Shown: positions 38,701 to 50,700 of the stretch, piece by piece
Numbering within the stretch: the stretch's first letter is position 1
How the letters are laid out: each line of letters starts with the position of its first letter
NCBI GenBank assembly: GCA_030549495.1
Contig: JAUIRK010000059.1
Coordinates: 124,001-188,000 of the forward strand
Source of the DNA: Nectonema munidae
Lineage: Eukaryota; Nematomorpha; Nectonematoida; Nectonematidae
Reading direction: 5' to 3'
DNA length: 64,000 nt
Notes under the pieces: generated by a model
The model's database searches: none
Seen by the model: only the letters and a program-made list of their open reading frames with translations
What the model was told of the DNA's origin: nothing
Made by a program: the position numbers and the translations under genes

Positions 38701-41700
38701 GGTTATTCATAGACCAATCGCTTTACAGCATGAAAGCTGTTTTGTTGCATATTGGAAACACTATGCCTTCTATTCCAATCGCTCATTCCATTATTTTGAA
38801 AGAAAACTATCAAAACTTGGCTTTTATTCTTGAACGCATCAAATACAAAGAGCACAATTGGTTAATTTGTGCTGATTTAAAAGTAGTAGCTATTCTCAGT
38901 GGTCTTCAAGCTGGATACACAAAGTTCATGTGTTTCCTTTGCAATTGGGACAGTAGGGCTAAGTCAAAACATTACATACAATCCGAATGGCCACCCAGGC
39001 AATTTATTACGATTGGCTGCAATAACATAATACATGAGCCACTAGTTCCAAAAGAGAAAATTATTTTACCACCATTCATATAAAATTAGGCTTAATGAAG
39101 CAGTTTACAAAAGCATTGCAACACAGTAAGCCTTGTTTTCAGTATCTTAAAAAGATTTTTCCTAAAATAAGCGATGCTAAGATCAAGGAAGGTATTTTTA
39201 TAGGTCCTCAGATTCGTAAGCTAATTTATGATAAAAATTTTGAAATTACAATGGATCAAACTGAATTGGCAGCTTGGAAAGCTTTTAAAGATGTAAGCAA
39301 AGGACTTCTAGGAAAACATGAAGATACGATGAGAGTAATAAAAGTTCAAGGACTAATTAATAGCTATAGAGATCTTGGGTGCAATATGTCACTCAAAATA
39401 CATTTTCTTCATTCTCACCTATCTTTTTTTCCAAGAAATACCGCAGATGAAAGTGATGAGCATGGAGAAAGATTCTATCAAGACATTGCTTCAATAGAAA
39501 GTAGGTACAAGGGAAAGTGGACTCCTGCTATGCTCGCGGACTTTTGCTGGAATCTTAAACGTGATACACCTGAAACATCTTACAAAAGAAAAAACAAATT
39601 TAGTATATTTTTTTCAAATAAATATAATTTAGGATATATTCGAAATAAGTAAAAATCAATTAATTATTATTATCAAATTAACGATTTACAAAAAAATGTG
39701 ACGTGATATACACATTTTATTATTAAATTCATATTCAGTGGATCAAACTTGATAATAAAAAGCATAAGAGATCTATGTTTTTTTTTCAACACTAAAATTT
39801 GTTGTACAGTGTTATCTAGCAAATTTTCCAATTTTGAGGAAAAGGTAAGGTAAAGGTACCGTGGGTGTGTTTTCATTGACAAGGCACTTATGTACCGCTT
39901 ATGTCAAACTATGAACAAATTGCTATCAATGAGGTTTTCAAAAAACTTAAGTTATGCTGTAAAATTTTTTAGTTTTTGTTGAAGCTCTATAATTTTTACT
40001 GAAAGACTTTTTTTCCTTAAAAGTTATTTTAAAAGGCAAATCATTGCAACATGTTAAAAGTTATTTTACTCTTCTCTCTGTAGATTTTTGTAGCTTGCAC
40101 CAATTTAGCTTTTAAACTATTTTTGAATGATGCTGAGAAAAATGAAGTAATGCAATCTTAATTTATTGTTAGATTTTTGTTTGCACAATTTTATCTTTAT
40201 TTTATACCTTTTTGAGAGTCTAACTAGCTTACACTTATTCTTATACACTAAAAAGAATGAAAAAATTCTAATACCAAGTTTTCTACCTTTAGTTCTGTTT
40301 TACATTTTTGATAGAAATTACCTCAGATAAATAGACAATACTCTTTTTATTGTTAATTGATATCTTTGCCTCTTTTCCATACATAATTTAGAGATGGTGC
40401 GCATCTATTTGAATGGAGAAAGTTTTGTTATGCATGTTGCTTTATATAAGTCCTCATTCATTGTTGACGTTAAGCTTAATAGGGCGGGGGTTAAAGTTTA
40501 CATTAAGCTTAATTAACCCGTTAACGACCAATCTTTTTTTTTTTAATTGCAACTAATATTTGTTTAAAATGAAAACTTAAATAAAATTTAGTGTTTTTAT
40601 GCAGAAAAACAATATTATATGCTTAAAATAAAAAAAGTCACATTAGTCAAAAAGAGAAGTAAATTCCTACTTTCTAAAATAATACCTAGCGACTTTTTCC
40701 CGTAATTTGAACCTTCAGGAAAATCTTGTGTAAACTTTTTAACCACATGAAATCCTAATGCTTCTTTCCCTGATAAACTGTTTTAGCATCACACAACGCC
40801 CATAATTTATACCCAATACGAATGGGTTTTCCGTGAATAAATTGTTTTGTAGAATATCTTTCAATATATTGTACCATTTTTTCATCAATTGAAAAATATT
40901 CACTTAAAAAAGATTTTATTATTCAACAAAGAAACAAGAGAACGAATTTTAAACAATTTTAGAATTATCATTAAAATGCATAAAACTTTTTAGTTCTTTA
41001 AATCTTATTTTTGTAATGGATTTTTTCACTAGAGTGGGGCCACAATCTTCATCAGTAGACCAATAAAAGTCTTGTTGGGGAAACGAATGATAACTGGACC
41101 AAAAAGTATGCCCAAAAACTTTTATAATCATTTTCATCAGACTTAAAACCTTAGTTATTGCATTGATACGCGTAAATAAGAGATTGTTCATTTATCAACG
41201 TCTTTGTTCCATTTAAAGTTTTTACTTTCTAATTTTTGTGCGAATTCAACTTCTAAAGTTCGTGGTGTGTCTTCGTCTTCATCGGTGAGTATGTCGAGTT
41301 CCGGAGGTAATGCAATCAAAGTGTTCTTATTTTCAAATGTCTCGACATTTATAGCCCCATCAAGATGCTTTATTTGAGACATTTTAAAGTATTACAAGAT
41401 AAACAGAATGAAAAAATCGAAAAAAACTGTCTTCACTATGAGCGCAAATTAAGAGAAAAAATTGATTGATAAATGCAGCAATTGTTTATAATTTGACTAA
41501 GTGTAATTTTTTTCACTTCCGTATACTGTCGACATGATTGATTTGATAATAAACTAATGACTATTGATTAAAATTCATATTTTTCTTTTTGATTACATAA
41601 GAGGCGTTATATAAAATAATATATTAATAAAAAGTTTTTTTTATCAAGGCGCTGGTTTTATTTATAGATGTTTAAAAAAAAATTTTTTTATAGAACCTCA

Positions 41701-44700
41701 ACCAAAATTTGCGAGCTGTTTTGATTCTAGGTAGAAAAAATAAATAATTATCATAAAAAATGTTCATTTATTCATTTTACATAAAATTACAGGATTTTAC
41801 AAACCCATTTTCTTTTTAAAAAAAATTATATAAATAAAAAATGCATTTATTTTATGTCGACTTAAGTCGTTAATGGGTGAATGAAATAGAATAGACAAGA
41901 GAGGAGTAGTAATTCAGAAAAATTCGTTGTCTTTTTTGGAAGACGCTTGAAAGTCCGCCCCTCCAATAATTTCAAGGATGTGCGCCCTTGAATCAATCAC
42001 ATTTTTTTCATATAAACATCGCAGGGTGTCTAGTAGACTCTTTTCCTTCAGACTACATTAACTCATATAAAACTCTCCAACATTCAGTCATTTGTTTTCA
42101 GTTGTTTTCTCTATCAGACAAATATCCTTTCATCAATTCCTGTAGTGTGCCTGATAGACTACTTCATTTTCAAATGAAAACCCTATTTGCCCCCCCCCCC
42201 CTAACAATTTTGGATTTTTTAAACTAGTGTATATAGATATGCAAATTTAATTAAAATATTTATATTTTCGATGGAAGCATAGTATTTAAATTTTACCAAT
42301 TTTGTAAAAAAATATAAAGTAGTCTTATAAATGTAGGTATGCGCTAATACACTCTATTTTAAAGGATTACTTGAATATTTTGTCTCCCGTGCTATTTCCA
42401 GACCAGTAATTTTTAAAATTTCAAAAAAAATTCCCCCACCCAATAATTTTTGAGGATGTGCGCCCCTGATGTAACCTTATGAATTTCTAGCTATTTTTTA
42501 AAGACTGGCTGTCAATACCTATATACGATCTACACTCAATCCTTCTACTGGTTCCTTCCTGTTTCTTTGATCCTTACTTTTATATGTATTTTTGTATCTT
42601 TCAAAATGTTATAAATATTTTAAATTTTGTATAATATATTATTCTCTTAAATGAAAATATAACTAAAATATGATGAAATTCAAAATTATCGTAATAATTT
42701 CTATCACTTGGATGAGCTAATTTTGTCTCGCGTTATCAAAAAAATATATGCATGGTAAAGTAAAAAAGTTATTTTCCATTTTAACAGACATAACAAAACT
42801 ATAATTAAATAAAAAAACAAAATATATTAAATTGTTGCTCTATTTATGCTGATATTTTAGGAACTCATCTATCACGCCCATCAAAGCCACGAAAAGTATG
42901 ACACCAGCAAGGATTCTTCTCTTATCATCAATCATCCCTCAAACAAAGAAAAATTTGTCTCTGACCCTATTTTTAAAAAAGGAACTTCTAGTAGAATTTG
43001 GAAGGAGTTATACAAGGTAACTAAATTTTTACGCCCTCATTTTTTTCTATATTTTTTGGCCTACCAACATCAACATTGAACAATCCAATTAAACCCAGCA
43101 ATTTCTATATCTTAACATTTTTTCGTTTTTATCCAATTAAAATTTTAAGATCATTCATGTAAAAATGCCAACGCTGTGTTGAGAAAGAAAATTGGAATTG
43201 AGGATATAGAAGTGCATTTAGAAGAGAATAGATTACGTTGGTTTGGTCATGTCGAAAGGATGTCCGAAGGGAACGTTGTAAAGAAGATAAAAGATGAATT
43301 GATTGATGGAAAGATGAAGACCAAAGAAAGCATGGAATGAAGTGATTCACAGCGATATGGAAAAAAGAAAGCGTGTGCGAAGTGATGCTAAAGAAAGAAT
43401 TAAATGACGTATTTGTTGCAGGAAACTGGTTGATCCCGACTCTTTGGGAACAATAACCAGGCCTCCAAGGCAAAATGGATGATGATGATGATGATTCATG
43501 TAAAAATGTGAAATGCTATTTATATTTAAAAAGTTAGCACAATCTGATTCCTCTTTTTTTTCAAAAATACTTTTCATCTCCCGATTTTGAAATTCCTTTA
43601 TGTAGATATAAAATTTTGGAGACATTTGAATGCTTACCTTTTTAGTTCTGAATTATAAAGATATAAACTCTTGTATTTTTATAGTATTATATCATCAACT
43701 CATATAGTTGGAATTAAAAGAGGGGAGAGACAAAAGGGCAAACTCTCATCGCTGCTCTCATACAGAATCAAGTTGAAAATGCCTTTTACGAGCCCACACC
43801 GTTTCCACATTCCACTGTGGTCGATATATTTTTAACTTGAGAAAAATCTTAAAGAGAACTTTTTCATTGCTAGCATACGCGAACTCACTGCATTTCAACA
43901 TTGAATGATCGGAAAACACTACAAACCTGCTCATCCACTTTCAGTAAAACGTGCCACATTCTTCTGACATTTAATTCGCATAAAACCTCTCATCAACACT
44001 GAGACACAGCGCCTCGAAGTCATCAACCAGATATATATATATCTATAGTATATATCCAAAACCACTATCCGGTTTGGATAATTTCTTTATGGATCGATGA
44101 ATTTAATTCCATTGAATACATATTTTCTCAATCAAATCTTGTTAAAGCCCTTTGAATTCTTCCTGTTGTGTGATGCAAAATCCAAACAAAACCAAGTATG
44201 AGTGAAATATTTACCAAAAACACCAACGAACAGTTCCTGCCAAACAAAACGCGCTTCCAACCCCTTCACAAATGCCAAACAACTATATTTACAAAACCGC
44301 TTCCTTTATTTGCCATGGCACATATATAGGGGAATCTAAATGAGCAGCATCAAAAGATTCCACGAACATATACAAGATGCTAAAAAAGACCCTCATCTTT
44401 AGATTACTCTATAATAGCACCGTTTAAATGGAAATCGAAGATCACGCCACTATCTTCCTCCGAACAGCTTACAAAGAAGAACACTACACCCCACATTCAT
44501 TTCCATCCTTTAACAGGCACTTTAACTCCCATCTCCAGTAACTCAATATCATAATATAAACCATACCCTTTCATAAACCCTGCCACGCCCTTGCATAGCC
44601 CCACATCAGATTTACACACCCAATTTTTATTATTCACACTTAAAATATGACCAAGATCACTATTTCCTCCCATTCATTTTTTAGTGCGATTTATCACATT

Positions 44701-47700
44701 ACGCTCCACTTGGTCTAGCAGACGTCAATTGATTTTAATCTTTGATTTATTCATATCTACCACAACAGTTTGTCAGATAAAAACATGCAACGGTTGAAGA
44801 GTATAAGCTAGTGTTATTATTTGCCGCTAATTACACAGTAATGCGTTATAATGCGAATGGCGAGGTCCATGTCGCAAACCCGCGTGTTCGGCTTCTAACA
44901 ATAACCCGATATATCGGTTAAGCTTGTTCTATCACTCTGCATGTACATTGAAATGAGAAATGAAGAACATTTTATTTATTCAAAATAATTAGCGCTAAGT
45001 ATTTTAGAATAAAACAACCACAATGTATGCATAAAATATACAGGAGTATAAAAATAACAATGAAATGAAACACATAATTTTATATTTATACGATCTAACC
45101 CATAGAAAGGTAGCAACTTTTCGAAAATTTAAACATTCATTTGATTGACAAGCAATTCAATAAAGGCAATTTAATCAATTTGGCAGTTGAAGATATGCGT
45201 GAGTTCCTCTGTTTGTACGACGCACAGGCCCATACCTCTTCAATTATCTTTTTTAAGTAGATTTAAGTTCCTGTTGATGAGGTCTTGAGTCAGCAAAGAC
45301 CCGCAACGTTATTAATGATCAAGGGGAACCATATTATGCATTCAAAACTTAAAAAATTATTCATATCAGTGTTCTTAGCTAGGCAAACGACTAAATTTCA
45401 AAAAGGATATCAGCTTTTATAGGAAAGAGCAAAGCAGATCTTTGATTAGTAAAAGTTTCATGATGAGTGTTTCTCATCTTGATTAAACCCTAGAGAAAAA
45501 TATTCTCATAGTGATTATTATCAATCACACTGCTCTAACAAATGGTACATTACTAAGGTAGCGTGTCTAAATATTATATCCACATCAAATGAACATTGTT
45601 TTGAAAATATGCATGAAATATATTTCGGCAAAAAAGAATACGGATGTTTTTATTTTCCCATGTCTGTGAGATGGCTTTGAAATAACTTACTCATGGGGCA
45701 TGAGCACAGTCTATACCCAGTAAAGTAATAAAATGATCTCAGCAGATTGGTGTGCACATAACAGTAATGAAGAACCGGTGGCAACATTCCCCATTGTTTG
45801 TCCTTCTAAATACGCATCGCTTCATCTTAAATTTATCAAAAAAATTCGGTGAAGAGCTTATCCCCAAGTTGGATGTCGGTGGCTGAGATCCCCTGTCTCC
45901 ACTTCTCTCTGTCCATTGCGGCGTCTTCGCTGAGTCCAAGCTCCTGTAGTCGCTCCTTCAGTCCATCTTTTTCGTTGTCTCCCACTGCTTCTTTTTCCAC
46001 TCACTTTCTTTTCCATAGCTTGGCGCACGACATCGTCCTGCTTCTTCCTTAAAATATGCCCGTACCACCGCAGTTTACAACGTTCTGCTACAGCCAGCAC
46101 ACTTATCTCAAATCCCGTCTTTCTTCTAATTTTCTCATTCCTTTTTTTGTCTCTTAGATTTACCCCCCATCATCCTTCTAAGCATCTTCATTTCAGTCGC
46201 CATTAATTTTTTTCATCTTTTTTCTTCATGCTCTAGCATTCACAACCATATGTCAAGACCGGTCGAACCATGGTGTTGTAAATCTCTCACTTTGAGTTTC
46301 TTTGGCATTCTTTTATCGCTTATTTTAACTAGCGGGCATTGACACTTACTTGGACGTCCCTTTCACAGCTCCCATGGGTTCCCAAACAGTCAAATCTGTC
46401 TATACCAGCCACTTAGGGGACTGACCAAAATTGGCCTTTATGAGCCAATCAATTAAATGTCTTTTTTTAGAAAAAAATGATCAATTTTCATTTGTTTTCT
46501 TTGTTTACTAATGTTCATTGTTACAATCGTTGTCTGGATGTCCAAAAGTGACTCTAGTACATCATGTCGCCCAGCAAGCTTCATGTAGTTGATGTCTTTG
46601 GTAGCTTCTGTCTCAGAAATATCATCATCTGTAGATTCATCTGAAGTACTGTGGCTAAGTACTGTAACTGCAGGACCGTCCAACTGTGTTGTAGCCACTT
46701 CATTATCTATCTTAACAAGATCTCTAAATTCACAGCCAAACAAATCGGTAGAGGAGAGCTTGAGAGCCATACATGGAAGATTAACATAATCTGTCATCAT
46801 CCTTCGTAGATGTAGAAGGCGTCAGTTCGAGATTCTCATTGGAGAGAGGAGTGTCTATCACACCAAAGCCACATGATTTCAAGCATTTTTCTAGCTTTGA
46901 CTGCTTTCCAACAAGAGTTAGTCCAATAAATGGCATCAAGGACGGAAATCTCCTTTAAGATTTGGCTGCTGCAATTTGTTTTGTTTTCCTCCATGGCATT
47001 GAGGACAAACTGAAACTGTCGGGAACGGAATTTAAGTTTAAAGGCTTGAATAATTCCTTGATCCATCGGCCGTGACAAGGATGTTTTATTGGGAGGCAAG
47101 AATTGAAGCTTTACATTGGAAAGTTTCACATTAGGGTGTGATGGAGCATTATCTAGGAACAATAACACATTTCTCTTTTGGCGACGCATGCGATTGTTGA
47201 AGGATTTCAGCTTATTCTCGTCTCTATCTTCTAATTGCACTTGAATATCATCATTTTTACTAGACATCATGATTTCCCTTTTTTCAGCATTTCATCTTCA
47301 GCCCATATTTATCCAAACTCTCTTGCCATTTTATAATTCTCTCATCAAGATTCTTGAAGCAGCAGAAGGCCTCATAGCTACAGAAATTTTTTCATCAAAG
47401 CAAAAATAGAAGTATGCATTTATGTACATTATGTTCACAAAGTGCATTATTTTGCTTTATACTACATTTTGTATACTTGCCTACTTTCTATTTAAAGTTA
47501 CGAGATACTTTTAATGCGATTCTGAATTTCTATGTGCATACCTTATACGACAAAATAAGAAAACACCTTACTATCTCAACAGTATATAAACAATTTTATA
47601 ATATATTTTTTAGGTGATTGATTCTTCGGATGTAATTCTACATGTTCTTGATGCAAGAGATCCTCTCGGTACAAGATGCCCTCGACTAGAAGCCTGGATC

Positions 47701-50700
47701 AAGAAGGAAAAACCACACAAGCAAATGGTGCTGTTGTTGAACAAGTGCGATTTAATACCGACTTCTGTTGCGAAGTCCTGGTTATATCACTTATCTTCAC
47801 AACTTCCAACAATCGCATTTCATGCTTCAATCTCTAATCCTTTCGGCAAATCATGTCTTTTCAAAATTCTCAGTCAGTTCAAACAAGTATCTTTTTATAC
47901 ATCTTCACTATCCTATATTTAACTTACCTGTATTTTACATTTATGTAAGATAGTAGAGTATGTCTTTTTACTCGAATAGTGACCTAAATCTATATTTATC
48001 TCATCCAACCTTTTCTCATTGATATTATATATTTCACTATGCATCCTATTTTACAATCTTTTCAGCTCTAATCATCCGCTATCTTCAAATTTTAATTTAA
48101 GTCTAATATGTTTGAAGATAAAATGTCTTAAATCTAATAAAAAGTCATCCTACATTCATAAATGTATATAATAAAAATTTTAAACGAAATACAGGTGAAA
48201 AATTTTTGAATCGAACATTTTCTACCCTTATTAGATGAAAAAGGCATCATGATGCGTGCGTATACAGCATTACAAGTTCAAGTGAAACGTTTTCAAGTTT
48301 TAAGTAGTTTTATTTTTAGGTTCGACTTAAAACTCATTTTTATTGAATTTGAAAATACAGTGAATCCTCTCAGATACGAGCGATCATCCAGCCACATTTA
48401 GCAAGTCGTATTTGAGACGAAGTCGTTACGAGGGGTTTCAAAAATTATCTTTTTTTTGGTAACGTCATGACAATATTATTTTATTTGATTGTTTAAAAAT
48501 TGAAATTTATTTGATTTTCGTCGAAAAATACATTCCTAGGAATCGCTTTCTCCATTTTTTAATACCTTCTTTTTCTATACTTACATTATTATCTATCTAT
48601 TAGAAATGAGTATCATTAAAGAAACTTTCATAGTATTTATCTTAATTAATATTCTTTCGATCCAAAATACATATTTATAAAAAACTTCCATCTTAACTTT
48701 TAGTCGTATAAAGTTAAAGATCAATAATAACTAAAAGGAAGTGATGCACATTATAAATAAAGAGCGTGCATAAGAAACGATAAATTCTATATTTTCTCGA
48801 TAACCCCAACCTTACGACGGCCTTTATCGAGAATCTAATATAGAGGATGAGAACAATTCGTGAAATGAAGGAATTCACTTACTGTATTTTTGTAAAGTCG
48901 AGAATATAAAAATTTATCGTTTCTTATACAACCTATTTATTTTTAAAGAGCAAATTTAAAATTTTTTAGATTTATATTCATTTATTAAGATACTGAGTAA
49001 TCGTAGAGAGAATTTATATTAAATTTACATTTTTATTCTTTAATCTCAAATTTTTTCTTCATCATCAAATTATTGAATCAATCCCTTATCGCGATAAGTG
49101 AGCACAAAATGGAGTCATTATATTTTTGTCAATTCATACGTTTTTTATAATAAATTTAAATTTCATAAAATCGACCTATAATTCAGTTATACAAAATTGT
49201 AAAAACTGGACACTTTATTGCTGATTTTGCTGACTAGTTTCGGAGTATAAACTCCTTTTTCAAAGCAAATATATAAATGATAAAATAGTGAACATTTTAA
49301 TTTTTTATTGAGTTAAATCATATGACAACATCTTTCATTTTATTTTTACTTTTTTCTTTGTAGTAATTTTTTTATTTCATGTTTTTCTTCTTTAGTTACA
49401 TTCTGATAAGCGTCAAATCTCAGTTGGCTTGATTGGATATCCGAATGTAGGAAAGAGCTCCATCATAAACACTCTTATGAGTAAGAAAGTTTGCACTGTT
49501 GCGCCGATTGCTGGCCAGACCAAGGTATTTTATATAAATAATTTGAGATTTATAATGGCATTCAGCCTTTTCTTTTAAATTTCTGCTGAAAGGGGTTCGC
49601 TTTGTCTGTTATATTATGTTTGCAATTTCACGCGACCCTCAAAAACCGGGCTGTATTTTTCTTGGTAAAACCCTGCAAGAAAACGCGTTTCTGGATCAGA
49701 GGTGTCCAACTTTTTCTAGCATAATAACTTTAAAAGTTTTAAATGGATTGCCTTTTCACAAAGTAATACATTTTTTTATATACAATATTAACCCTATTCA
49801 TGACGGGCTATTTTAATTTCATCCGTGGCGTGGGGCGGGCGCTATTTTTTTATTTTATTTTCAAAATTTGACTTTGTAAATTTATAAAATCAAAATCTAA
49901 AAAAATTTCAAAATGTTGATATATATTTTTCAAGCTTTCAATATTTAAAAAATTCTCAGATTCAACATTTAAACAATCAAATTCTTTTAATTTTTCCAAC
50001 TCTTTCTCAGGAAATCTTCTAGAAAATTCACTAACTAAATTTTCTATTACTTCATAAAACTTGTTTTTCTTATAATATCATTTTCTTTTTTTCCCAATGA
50101 GGATGACTGACGAAAATTATGTCACTTTCAAACTTGCTCAAGGATTTCCATTTTCCCATTTTCAAGGCAATTTTTTACAGATAATATTTCTTGACATGCT
50201 TCGCACAATTCTAAACTTTTTTTTGTAAATATAAAGAAAGAGAATTTGTAATTCCAAAAACGGTATTGAGAAAATTCAAAGAAAAATGATCAAAATTTGT
50301 ATCTGTTATTATCACAAAATTAAATGAAATTTTTTCAATTTCATCGATTCGTGTAACTATAGTATTTAACAATTTCGATAAAGGACTCCATCTCATTGAA
50401 GAAGGCCTGGATAGTTTTTTGACCTTTTTTTTTTTAAATATTTTTTTTTCGATTTTGTTCAAAAACAAAATTGATTTTAACTTTTTTAAAAAGTGTGTAC
50501 AAAGCATCAATCATGCGCAAAACTTGAAGAAAGTTCTAGTCATTAAATCGCCCACAATTAAGTTCAATCGATGAGCACAACACCATACAAAGATTACCCA
50601 AGGACTCTGTCCTTTTATTCTCGCTTGAACCCCTTTTTATGCGTGTCATTGTGGAAGCCCCGTCTATGCATAAAGCAACAAGCCTGAAGACTTCATAGAT

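Noticed and set aside
43475-43497. Stand-alone GAT microsatellite
   Set aside because: It is the tail of the RTE-1 LINE copy.
46589-46789. Plus-strand frame of 66 codons
   Set aside because: It is the antisense shadow of the acidic C-terminal tail of Tigger-2.
49616-49816. Small plus-strand gene in GNL2 intron 8
   Set aside because: The frame runs through the terminal sequence of hAT-F and has no family resemblance.
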